Below, one piece after another: positions 35,330-46,649 of a stretch of DNA of 64,000 nucleotides (positions are counted from its first letter, which is position 1; the number at the start of each line of letters is the position of its first letter). Made by a program: the position numbers and the translations under genes. The notes under the pieces were generated by a model. The model searched no databases. It was not told where the DNA came from and saw only the letters and a program-made list of their open reading frames with translations. Source of the DNA: Saccopteryx bilineata (taxonomy: Eukaryota > Chordata > Mammalia > Chiroptera > Emballonuridae); assembly GCF_036850765.1 (NCBI RefSeq), contig NC_089496.1, forward strand, positions 48,164,113 through 48,228,112, in the 5' to 3' direction.

Positions 35330-36540
35330 TGCCTATGAAATCCCGTGGCATAACGAATGGAAGAGAAGTCTGTATTGATAATATTTCTCTTTTCTTTAAA
35401 TACCTCCTTATGTGATATCCTTGGCTCCTTTTAGAAACCCTTCTGATTATTCTGGGTAGGCTCTATTTCACAATCTTAGGAAAAGGCTCTGGAAACACCA
35501 TTGGAATGGATCTTTTAAAATATAAAATCTCATTGCCCAGAGCAAGAATTCTTCTCTGAAATTAGAGCCAGATTTTGCTTATAATTTCATGGTCTCCCCC
35601 CCCACCACCCTATCATTTGCATAGTGATACAGCTTTAATAGAGTTTTAATTCTGAATTTATATTCTAAAAATGCCAATCTGGAGGCTGTAATCCTACTAA
35701 CTTTTCTGTAGGCCCATTTTTTCCTAAATAGATCTAAATGTTTATTTTCTTTAAGCAGCATATTTTAGAGGTAAAATGTATTCCAAAGGCTTTAATCTAC
35801 ACACAGGCTGTCATAAAACTTCCCTGGAATATCACTCTCTTACAGTTAACAAAATTACATCGGGGTATCTGAAGCAAATGAGGATATAACAAAGTGGTCT
35901 GGGCGGACGAAATGTATGAGCTCTCTCCGGTTGATGGGACATTTTCACAGCTGTGTAGGCTGATGGCTATGCTCCGAGAAACAGTTATAGAAGCAAATAA
36001 AATTATTCATCCCATGGTTTATAAACAAAAGAGGGAAAAGGCTGTTAATCTTCAGGATAAAAGCGAGGAAGTCAAGAGTGTTTTACAAAAGAAAAAGAAA
36101 AGGAAATTAATTACAAAAGTCCTTGAAGGAATAGCAAAGGACAACACAATTTATAATGACTGTTGGAAAAGTACGTCCTCTGTTCCTGACCTGGAAACCT
36201 CTGTCTTCCTTTCTTTCTGCGTTTGTGTCTTTCTCTATAAAAACGTTTCTGTTGGCGTGGGTGCATTTTCATCAAATTTGGGAAGCTATGACGAAACACA
36301 GACCAATGACATATGCTGAATTCACCTGGGAGGGGAGAGGGGTCGTAACTAGAAGCCGATAACGCTAAAGCCCCGTAGGGAGCTCCCTGCAATATGCTCT
36401 AGGAGTCTCAACAAAGGGAAAACCTGCAGAGATCCTACCAGGAACCCCAAACCCGTAATTCTAGTGACAGATGCTCTGAACAGCCCTTCTGAATTTGGAC
36501 CGAGCCGCTTCTCACTCGAACCACACAGCACAACTCAGGC
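35330..36540. other. Intron stretch without recognised features
   Basis: A 141-codon open frame at 35894-36319 (+) is lysine-rich in its middle and resembles nothing I know; it is probably chance. Confidence 0.4.
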
Positions 36541-36716
36541 ATAGTGGAAGTACATTAGCATCATTTGGAGGACTCTAACAGACTATGAGTGCCCACATCC
36601 CAACCCAGATGAATCAAATTGCAATCTATGGGAGTGGGGGACAGGGAGGTGGACAAGTGGCCCCAAGGCACCAGGTAGTTCTAAGGAGAAGCCAGAGTTG
36701 AGAGTCACTGGTTCAG
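36541..36716 (-). mobile_element. MER5A-like relic (hAT-Charlie)
   Basis: ATTAGCATCATTTGGAGGAC, AACCCAGATGAATCAAATTG and GAGTTGAGAGTCACTG follow MER5A in reverse orientation. Heavily diverged. Confidence 0.6.
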
Positions 36717-36719
36717 GAT

Positions 36720-37633
36720 GAGCGGCAGCCAGAATTTATTTAAGAATGGTCAATGATTCCCTCCTGAATAGTATAGAAGACGTCAGCTGGTGTTACAGAC
36801 ACTTTGCCTATAAATAACTGGAAGTATTTCGTATCAGCTGTCTAAATCTGTGCACTACAATCTACTTGCAAGAAGCTTAGACACTGAAAAGTTAGACACC
36901 TGCAGGAGATCAGTGGGATTTGGCCAAGGTGAGGCTCACCCAAGTCCAACGTTCACACTAAGGGCATCTCTAGCAGGAGGTGTAATAGTCCTGACATCCC
37001 AAAGTGAACTATCTTCAGGGGGCGGGGGGACATTACTCTCAATATATGGTTCTGATTTGAAGCCAGTAGGAAGAAACCTGAGTTTTAAACTCTGTGTGTG
37101 ACTGTTTCTTTCCTCTTGGCTAGCACTATTTGTTCTGGGTACTTTCAGCAGAGGAAGGTAATATAGAGTGTTCCCACAAGTAAACAGACTCATTTTAATT
37201 GCAACAAAGCTGAGTAACCATTTCCTCTGAGCGCACAAGCATTTCCCATTCCTCCCATGCAAGCGGCTCCCATTGCAACCTAAGGAACAGAAGGGACTCT
37301 CCTGTCACCTGCAGGCATATGACTGGTGCTGAAAAATCCCTGCCTCCCAGCATTGCAGGCAGCTTTGATCAACAAATCAATGACAGCCACGGGCACCTGG
37401 TTTGTAGAAGAGCCACCAACCCAGCAGCTGCTCCTTCTTTTGGGGACACACGTTTATGTGCAGGCAGGACTCAGAAGGGGGCTCTGCCACAGTGTGTATG
37501 CTGATGGCTCTCCCGTTCAAGAACATGTGCCGCTACTGGACTCAACTAGAACGTTCAAAGCATTGTGCTTTCCCCAGGGGCGGGAAGGCGGGAAATGTGG
37601 GCACCTAGAAAGACAACATGTTCCTGTCGTTAA
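36720..37633. other. Intron stretch without recognised features
   Basis: No repeat family or exon recognised. Confidence 0.4.
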
Positions 37634-37649
37634 AATAATTTTAGGATCC

Positions 37650-37971
37650 TCCCGGCCAGGGCACACAGGAGAAGCGCCCATTTGCTTCTCCACCCCTCTG
37701 CTGCGCTTTCCTCTCTGTCTCTCTCTTCCCCTCCCGCAGCCAAGGCTCCATTGGAGCAAAGATGGCCCGGGCGCTGGGGATGGCTCCTTGGCCTCTGCCT
37801 CAGGTGCTAGAGTGGCTCTGGTCGCAACATGGCGACGCCCAGGATGGGCAGAGCATCGCCCCCTGGTGGGCAGAGCGTCGCCCCTGGTGGGCGTGCTGGG
37901 TGGATCCCAGTCGGGCGCATGCAGGAGTCTGTCTGACTGTCTCTCCCTGTTTCCAGCTTCAGAAAAATGAA

Positions 37972-38001
<30 letters not shown>
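37650..38001 (+). mobile_element. Group B SINE, 5'-truncated
   Basis: Homology starts at CCCGGCCAGGGCACACAGG, so the A box and most of the B box are absent. Perfect 16-bp duplications AATAATTTTAGGATCC lie at 37634-37649 and 38002-38017, showing it was inserted already truncated. The tail has become (AAT)n. The 214-codon frame through here is SINE-derived. Confidence 0.93.
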
Positions 38002-38007
<6 letters not shown>

Positions 38008-38017
38008 TTTAGGATCC

Positions 38018-40190
38018 AAAAGAATGCAAAGGAATGGAGTTTAAGCACAGGACCATCCACAAGAAATGAGAGTCTTAGACTCCTATAACTATACATAGAT
38101 CGTATCCCCATGGTACACTTTTTGAAATGTACTGAAATCACTTTTGCCCAATGAGCGGCTGGCTATATATACACCCCACCTGATGCCAAAATACTGAACA
38201 CGAGAGACGAATGAGTGAAAAGGTGATAGATTTAGATCATGAATCTAAGTAAGAACCATACCTTTGTGAGACACAGAAAGAAGATGGAACCTCAGTGCTC
38301 AATCAGCTCCAACCAAACTACGAACTGAAGAGCTTTCGTGGTGGAGCAGAAGGCAGTCCTAATTTAGACATCAATGTACAGCTCCCACATGTATGGCTCA
38401 ATGAGCCGTATTTACACAAATTACCTGGCAGAAAGAACATTTATTCCATAGGCTTAAAGCAGCTCTCTAAGAACAGACAGTTCTGTGTGTGTGTCCACGT
38501 GTGACTTATTACTTCGAGATCAGCGCTGAAAAATTTCCCTGAGCAGAATCCCACCAACTCAGTGAACTGCAACGGATAAATGTTCATAGTCCTGACTTGA
38601 ACCTCAGTAGTAGTTTCTTTTCTCCCCTAAAATGTCTGTTATCAGTCAGACGTCCCTGGCCACCAGTGGGAGAACTAGTTAAAGAAATTATTTAATTTAT
38701 TAAATAGTCAACAAATATTTATTAACTGTCTACCATGTGTGAAGCACCAGTTAAGACACTGGGTCATCCGTTTGATAAAATTTCATGCAAGCTAAAAAAA
38801 AAATATATGAGAAAAATGTGTACAGCATGCTTGAGGAAAACTCTAAAAGAAAATTAAAGGCAAGAAAAATAACCGTGTGTCGAGTATGTTTCAGATGCAT
38901 TTGAAAAAATATTTATATTTGAACGTGCACATAGTCACACAGACAGCTTTTGGTACACGATCCACTGACAATCTCTGGGGTGACTTAGGGGTGGGAAGAA
39001 AACTAAATTTCCATTATACTGTCTGCAGTTTCTTTACCAGGCGCATCTGTGTTTCGTATTTCAAAATTAAAAATAAGTTTAACTCACCAGGCACCATTTT
39101 TTTTTTTAGTATAGACAGATCATTTTCACTAAAAATAATAAAAGTGACTATAAAGAACCATCACTCCTTATCATTTTACCTCGTGGGCAACAAGTTAGGG
39201 CTGTAAATTTTCAAGCAAAATTAGTATTTATACAATGATTTGAGGTTTGGCAAGCGTGCCAGTTGTATCCGTCAGCATCCCGCCGCCGATTCCCACGCGT
39301 GGGTTTGTGTATACTCTGCCTCTGTTTTAAACCTCTCTCTGCTGCCCACCCCAGCCACCCCCTTACGAGGCTGCCACTCTCTTCCCACTGGTTACAATGT
39401 AAGCTGCAAGTATACCTGTAATTTACTACACACTGCAGGCTGTAAACAGAATATTGTTTCATACTCGTGACGGGTGACCAGAGTTCGTTATGTGTACCCT
39501 ACACACAAGCCCGTGCCTACGTACACACACATAATCACACACATAATCACACACACACTGATACAGTCCGACGTTCGTGTATTTTTCAACTGCAAGTCCT
39601 CAAATGGTTTTTCTGGCTCACGATGTAGTGTTCCCCTACTCTGACATGTATAATGCTAATGTTCCAGCCTACATATGGCACCGTCTTGAGAATTAAGACA
39701 CACTGAAGCATGTAAGAGCCCGGGCTTAGGTCTCCGCACAAAGCTGCCCCTTAACGAATGTTTGTGGAACACAAAGGTGTTGACTACAGATGTCAAATAT
39801 AAATCCAAACCTGTGAACATTTTAGAAAATAACCTCTAGAAGACAGAGTCGTGTTAGAAGGCTAAAAAATCTGAATAGTTCACTAAGAGGTTTTGCCCTT
39901 TTATTCGATGAAACAGTAAATACATCACTATACCAACACAGTGTTTTTTAATAGATTAAAACGTGGATGGGGTAAATGCCAAGTTTTTATTTCTAGAAGT
40001 GTTGCTATAGTAAATGTTGACGTTGAAGAACAGTTCCTTAAATTAACTGATTTTCCAGAATGGGAGAGAACTTTGGCTTTTCAACACCAATTATCATATT
40101 TTTTTTTAAACTTTCTACCTAAATAACAGGGTGTTTATACCAAGGACAGCCAATAGAGCCCATTATGTTAAAAAGAAAAAAAAAAAGTGA
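38018..40190. repeat. Intron stretch with probable L2 fragment at 38685-38775
   Basis: AACAAATATTTATTAACTGT followed by CTACCATGTGTGAAGCACC is L2-like. The rest of the interval is unrecognised. Confidence 0.45.
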
Positions 40191-40380
40191 GCCTTAGCCA
40201 GGCGGCTCAATGAACAGAGCGTGATCCCAGCGCACCGAGGTCAAGATTGGATCCCTGGTCAGGGCGCATGTGAGAAGCACTCAATGAGCGCACAACTAAA
40301 TGGAACAACCAAGGGCAACGGTGAGTGGATGCTTCTCTCTCCCCTTCCCTCCCTCTCTCTCCTACCAACTTCTTGCTCCC

Positions 40381-40418
<38 letters not shown>

Positions 40419-40425
40419 ACAGGAA
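40191..40425 (+). mobile_element. tRNA-derived SINE, divergent variant
   Basis: The head GCCTTAGCCAGGCGGCTCAA resembles a SINE A box, then GATTGGATCCCTGGTCAGGG. The CACTCAATGAGCGCACAACT block links it to group C-like bodies. A (CT)n tract lies at about 40384-40412. No clear flanking duplication. Confidence 0.7.
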
Positions 40426-40997
40426 AATATATATTTAAGTATACAGCAGTTTTAGAATGACAGTTAAATGGCTTTTACTTTTTCAAGTCACTCGAACATG
40501 CAACGGTTCTTTCTATTTGATGCTTTTCCTCAGCTTCAAGGTTAAGTTCTGCTTCCCGGGTGCCTCCCGGGAGACTCCGTGTCCTTCTTTCTTCCGGCTG
40601 CCCAAACGCTGAGAACCATCAAATGTAGGACTCCCCCTGATTTAAGAATAGCTTTACAGGGTGTGAAAAAAAGATGCTATCTTTGACGCCTATCTCTGCT
40701 GTGAGAGTTACGCCAATTTAAAAAAATAAAGATTGGATTTTTCCACAATGCTCATTACACTGAGCACAGGTTGGTGAGAGAAGGGGACAAGGCCTATGAC
40801 CCTCACTTCCTACATTCTGATAGCAAGGAGGGGACTTTACTCCACGTCCTAGAGGGAACAGACAAGAGAATATTTTCCATGTCATAAAGGCAGCAAGGGC
40901 TGTCCAGGCAGGTATGGGGGGGAGGGTGTGAAAGTGACGATTGTTGTTTAATGGTCCAGAGTTTCAGTTTTCAAAGGTGGAAAGGTTTTAGAGATTT

Positions 40998-41427
40998 TTT
41001 TTTTTTTTTTTTGTATTTTTTCTGAAGCTGGAAACGGGGAGAGACAGTCAGACAGACTCCCGCATGCACCCGACCGGGATCCACCCGGCACGCCCACCAG
41101 GGGCGATGCTCTGCCCACCAGGGGGCGATGCTCTGCCCCTCCGGGGTGTCGCTCTGTGCGACCAGAGCCACTCTAGCGCCTGGGGCAGAGGCCAAGGAGC
41201 CATCCCTAGCGCCTGGGGCAGAGGCCAAGGAGCCATCCCCAGCGCCCGGGCCATCTTTGCTCCAATGGAGCCTTGGCTGCGGGAGGGGAAGAGAGAGACA
41301 GAGAGGAAGGAGGGGGGGGGTGTGGAGAAGCAAATGGGCGCTTCTCCTATGTGCCCTGGCTGGGAATTGAACCCGGGTCCCCCGCACACCAGGCCGACGC
41401 TCTACCGCTGAGCCAACCGGCCAGAGC
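40998..41427 (-). mobile_element. Group B SINE with internal duplication
   Basis: Perfect 15-bp duplications AGGTTTTAGAGATTT lie at 40983-40997 and 41428-41442. At 430 bp it is longer than its relatives, because a unit GCGCCTGGGGCAGAGGCCAA plus GGAGCCATCC is present twice at about 41175-41242. Confidence 0.95.
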
Positions 41428-41442
41428 AGGTTTTAGAGATTT

Positions 41443-42849
41443 GTTGCACCACAATGTGAATATAGGTAACACTACTGAGCTAAACACTTAATAATGGTTG
41501 AAATGGTAAAAATTCATTATGTGGTTTTGACTATAATTAAAAATCTTTTTGCAAAGACATCCAGAGTCATTGATTGTCCTTATATATTTTTATACACACC
41601 GGTTATGCTTACTGCTGTTTGCCAGTGCTAATGATACTGACCGTTAGAAAACTGAAACTTCGTTTAGCATATTATACTGAAGAACGGACGTGAAAACACG
41701 CACTTTCAAGACTGTCCAATACAGAACAGTTTTAGCAAGTGGCTTTTGCAGTAGCAAATTTCAGGTGTTCGTTACAGTCATGAATACGAGGCACCCCGTT
41801 CCCAGACAATGCCAGATAGAGTGTTTCTCTCTTTTGCCTCAAAAAAAAACAACCCTGCTTTATTTATAGAGGTGTTTTGTACTCATTTCAAATAAACCCC
41901 TTTCTGATGAAGAGAAGCCTTTCTTTGTCCTTAATCATCCAGACTGGAGATCTATATTGATTCAGTCCTCTGGCTTCTTACTCATCACACACTTCACATT
42001 GTGCAGAACAATCTAACACCTATTATAGGACTTGCGAGTAATTTTGAAATTCTTATAAGAACGTCATTTTGGAAAGATGGATTCATTTTTGATTCAATAG
42101 TGGTTATATTAATCTAGTATCCCAGAACAAAATCAGCAGGCCTCTAACACATTTAAAATTAGTGTGTAGAGGTCTATAATGTGTAATTTTCAAAACTGTT
42201 CACTAATTTTGGTAATTCCAAATACTTACTCCGTGGCTTTTGTCTTGTTACACATCTCAAAAAAAAAAGCAAGCCATTTAGATAAAGTGAGGGTCAACAG
42301 ACCAAATAACTTAAAGCCAGAATCAGTTATGCCTCATATGATACTTATTCTTAGAATACTTTCTTTTTTAATATGTTCAGTGCTATAATTATAGTACTGC
42401 CTCTACCTCACTAATGCCAAAACATTAACAAAGGTTTACCATAAAGTTTTATAAAAATCTACTTTGGGTCATCTTCATACATCACAATTAGCTCCTAGCA
42501 CATATAAGTATTCAATAATTTAAAATTTTTTGTTGAATGAATAATTGAACGAACGGTTTATTTTATAGGTCTCTGTGACACAACGAGAAATAGGGTATTT
42601 CCAAACTTATAGTCACGGTGCATTGTGGGTACAGCATCAGCATCAGGGCCTCAACAACTCCAGCCTTAACAGCAGCAAAACATTTTTAGCTCCAAGCGGC
42701 ATGTTGTGGGTATTGCGCAGAACAAGTCAGATGCGTATTTCAAGTCCTTTAAGACAGTCCAAAATAAACAAGCCCAAGCACCGGCACAGCTTTTAATTTA
42801 AAACAATTACTCTAGCAGTTTGGGGACAAAACTATTTAGGCAACTAGAC
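41443..42849. other. AT-rich intron sequence
   Basis: No recognised features. Confidence 0.4.
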
Positions 42850-43130
42850 TACTTTTTATGTTGTCAAGGCACACACACGCGGTAAAGAAAGTGGCTAAAT
42901 CATCCGCAGTCACGCGCCCATGCAGTGACGGGGAGATATTCTGAGGAACGCGTCATTAGGCGATTCTGTTGTTGTGCGAACATCACAGCGTGCACTTACA
43001 CAGACCTAGATGGTCCAGCCGGCTTACACACACCTAAGCGACACGGTACAGGTGGTCCGTCACGGACCGAGACACCATTACGTGGCATGTGACTGTACAT
43101 ACGTATTAAGTTATCCGTAACGGACGTGAT
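42850..43130 (+). repeat. Ancient dispersed repeat, family uncertain
   Basis: GTCATTAGGCGATTCTGTTG, TTGTGCGAACATCACAGCGT and CACTTACACAGACCTAGATG match a repeat I know from other mammals, whose class I cannot fix. It is unusually rich in CpG. Confidence 0.4.
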
Positions 43131-43849
43131 TGGACAGTGAGGAAACATCGTCACAGAGTTTTCAAGGTTGATATTCACAAAGTTGACAGCTGGCAAGAGT
43201 TAAAAAGAAACATAAAGGGAAACAAGTGTTAAACTTGCTTTGTTCTTAAACACGTCGTGATACGATCTTCTTTAGTTGTAATGTGATCACTGTATCGCCA
43301 TAATGCCGGAAAACACAGAAGAAACATTGACAGGCACCGGATATGAGACAGATAAGTAAATCTGAGCTGAGAAACACAAAAAAAAAAATTTCAAGGGAAA
43401 AGAGCTGGCGGGAGAGGGGAAGAGTGTAAATAAAGGTTTCAAAGAGCAGCTTCAGAGCACGCAAGAACAGTTCTCACTCTGCGTGACTCCTCAGGCCTGA
43501 AAATGGCAATGATCTCTTCTCTACCAAATGGACTAACGAAATACGACTGAATCCGATCAAAATAATACAAACGAAGAAGAAGGTAAAACCCAGGAGAGCC
43601 ATGTGACGACGTAGGTCGATACACAATGAAAAGAAGTCACCTAGAAAAATAAAGAAGTATTGGCAACTCCCAAACGGTCCACTCGGGTCCAGCTGAGACT
43701 CACAGAGAGGAAGCACGTCGGCTGTCCACACAGCTTGGGGGAAGGACATGTCGCCCATCAGCACACAGAGATGTACAGCATAGGAACCGTGAAAGCAGGA
43801 GATTTCTCCTGGACTGGGGGCTGCAAATGGGAAAGACGTCAGACCAATG

Positions 43850-44024
43850 GTGTCCAGCTCTGGGTGTGCATTCAAATCACCTGCGCAACTTAAAAAAAAA
43901 AAAAATCCCAGTGCCCGGCCCCACCTGACGAGACTGATTCATCGGATTCCGGTTGGATCTGTGTATAGAAATTATTGTAAAGTCATCCGGGTGATTCTAA
44001 CACACAGTCAGAATGGAGAACCAT
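43850..44024 (+). mobile_element. MER5A-like relic (hAT-Charlie)
   Basis: TGGGTGTGCATTCAAATCAC, CCCAGTGCCCGGCCCCACC and the end GGAGAACCATG follow MER5A on the plus strand. Confidence 0.7.
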
Positions 44025-44798
44025 GATTTTCATTCCAATTGTTTGATAGAGAAGAAAGCACAGCCAAATCGAGACCGGAAGTCACCTTCTCCGACAATGT
44101 TCTGACATCTGTTGAGCATATCGCTTTGGCCCTATTGATTGTATATGTCATGGCACAGGCGACACACTGGGAAGCCAGAGGCCTCACGGGGAGTCCCGAT
44201 TCCTCTCCAGCCCCCAGGCGAGGCCTCCACACTGCAGTGGTCACATTAAGAGCCAGGAAGCCACACACACTCTTCTGCAGGGTAGAGAGGTCATCTTCTT
44301 GCTAACATAGCTCCCTCCAAAGTGATTTCTCCTCCTCCTCATTATTGCTGCCAGAGACCCTTTCTTCATTTATCATTAGATTCCCCTCACTGTCACGTCT
44401 GCCTCAACAGCAGCTGAGACCCACTCCGTTCTCTGCACTGAGATTATTCACGGGATGTGAGGGAGGCTCTCCCTTCTTCATTTCAGAAACTCATAACCAA
44501 GTGCTCGCGAGAGGGCTTCCCCTAACGTCTATAAATTCTTCATCAGAAAATCATCCAATGCTCAGATACGGCCCAGGCCACGATCTCTTCTAAGCACTCC
44601 CATAATGTTTGACTTTGAAAATAAGTCAAGGCACAAACAAAAGAGATAAATGACATTTTTAATATTATGTTGGTAGCGAAACTCTACACATGGGATCTAC
44701 CGGATGGACCCGCTTTCTCATAACATCCTGGTCGGTAGAAATGTTTGCTATTCTAAAATCTCTAGACCCCAACTTACATCAGCAAGGTCACCCTAGAG

Positions 44799-45015
44799 CA
44801 GGAGTCAGCAAACCATGGCTCAAGTCAAATCTAGCCCACTGGGCTGTTTTTGAAAATCAGATTCATTTTAACAGGGCCACACTGACTCATCTGTCTACTG
44901 TCAGTGGAGGCTGCCACACAACAACAGGAGAGTAACTGTAATAGAAACTGTATGACTCATAAAGCCTAAAACATTTGCTGCCTGGCCCTTTACAGAAAGT
45001 GTTTGCTGACCCCTG
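44799..45015 (+). mobile_element. MER1/Charlie3-like hAT relic
   Basis: The ends CAGGAGTCAGCAAACCATGG and TGTTTGCTGACCCCTG are imperfect inverted repeats of the MER1 type. The subterminal TGGCCCTTTACAGAAAGTG also fits. Flanking 8-mers agree poorly. Confidence 0.7.
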
Positions 45016-45177
45016 TACTAAGAGTAAGACTGAGGAATGTTGCCATCAGACACCTACCTGGCACTTCAGGGGACCCTCTACCGCTATCCATCACAAAAGA
45101 GTACTCTCTGTACCCTGATAAACCTCTGGCTCTAATGAGATTTCACACTGATGCAGCCAGTGAAAAAGAAATGTTCA

Positions 45178-45430
45178 GCCCTGGCTGGTTGGCTCAGCGG
45201 TAGAGTTTGGGCTTGGCGTGTGGAAGTCCTGGATTCGATTCCTGGTCAGGGCACACAGGAGAAACGACCATCTGCTTCTCCACCCCTCTCCCTTCTCTCT
45301 CTCTCTCTCTCTCTTTCCCTCTCTCTCTCTCTCTCCTCCTCCTGCAGCCATGGCTCAAATGGCTTGAACAAGTTGGCCCCTGGTGCTGAGGATGGCTCCA
45401 TGTCCTCACTCTGGGTGCTAGAATAGCCTC
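45178..45430 (+). mobile_element. Group B SINE lacking its 3' third
   Basis: The head is GCCCTGGCTGGTTGGCTCAG with GGATTCGATTCC. Homology stops near 45430, so the GGGTGGATCC and GTCTGTCTGA blocks and the A tail are missing. There are no visible duplications, consistent with a later deletion. Confidence 0.85.
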
Positions 45431-45439
45431 CTCACACAT

Positions 45440-46213
45440 CCACACACAAATTCAGGATTAATCTCAAGTAGGATATAATTTTCAGCACACTCCCCATGAA
45501 TGCAAATGACAGGTAATAAGCAAAAATACCAATCTTCTAAGTGGAAATAAGGATATTCAAAACATTAAGAAGTCACCACCTAAGATGCCCACCCAAGCAC
45601 GGAGCAGTGCCCCATGGCACAAGATTTCCAGAATATTCTACAGTGGAGCAAAGGTGATCTGAACTCTGGCAATCTGAAACGAGATCCAGCATGGAACTCT
45701 AAACACACTGAGAACCACTCTAAAAAGCAAGCAACAGTGAGCCAGCAAAGATGGCAGCCAAGAGGAGCCTCCTCCGCTGGGGGGCCGGCAGCCCCGGACT
45801 TGGAGGAGCTGAGGGATGGAGGAGGCCTGCCCACCGGCACTGTCTCCAGCCTAGACTCAAGTCCATTACCTCCAGAAGCAGCTCATCTTCCCGCCAAAGA
45901 TACCAGTACACATTCCAATAGCACAAAGTCCGCAGAAGGCTGGGCTCAAGGAAGACAGAGACGATCTTTTAGCTGAAGCCACAGACAGGATTTCTTTGCA
46001 CGGTCCAGAAAGGGAAGCTATCTTTTCCTTGGAAGCTTCTTCTGTAGTCAACTCCTGCCCTCCCAGCTACATTCATTTCTTCCTCCCAGATGTGAATTAA
46101 AGAGTGTATTTGCTCCTGAGGTCTTTGACACTTCCAGGGAAGAAATATGGAATGTCTATACTGTAAATTCACTTGTAAATCTCAAGGACATCTTGCTTCC
46201 CAACATCCCCCTC
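45440..46213. other. Intron stretch without recognised features
   Basis: No repeat or exon recognised. Confidence 0.35.
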
Positions 46214-46227
46214 CCGTAATCATTCTT

Positions 46228-46578
46228 GTTTTTTTTTTTTTTGTATTTTTCTGAAGCTGGAAACAGGGAGAGACAGTCAGACAGACTCCCACATGCGCCC
46301 GACCAGGATCCACCCAGCACACCCACCAGGGGCGACGCTCTGCCGAGACCAGAGCCACTCTAGCGCCTGGGGCAGAGGCCAAGGAGCCATCCCCAGCGCC
46401 CGGGCCATCTTTGCTCCAATGGAGCCTTGGCTGTGGGAGGGGAAGAGAGAGACAGAGAGGAAGGAGGGGGGGTGGAGAAGCAAATGGGCGCTTCTCCTAT
46501 GTGCCCTGGCCGGGAATCAAACCAGAGTCCCCCTTACGCCAGGCCAACGCTCTACCGCTGAGCCAACTGACCAGGGCC
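46228..46578 (-). mobile_element. Group B SINE
   Basis: The antisense head is GAGCCAACTGACCAGGGC. Target-site duplications are CCGTAATCATTCTT (46214-46227) and CCGTTATCATTCTT (46579-46592). It is shorter than the copy at 9853, lacking part of the GGGGCAGAGC block. Confidence 0.92.
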
Positions 46579-46649
46579 CCGTTATCATTCTTAATTGAAG
46601 TCTTCAGACATTCTGGGGGAAAAACACTGGACTAAAGTTGTCAAGAAAT

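Noticed and set aside
35894..36319. 141-codon open frame (+) with a lysine-rich middle
   Set aside because: No recognisable domain, no clear splice or start context, and length within chance expectation.
37326..37970. 214-codon open frame (+), longest in the window
   Set aside because: Its second half is the truncated group B SINE; the first half has no recognisable protein.
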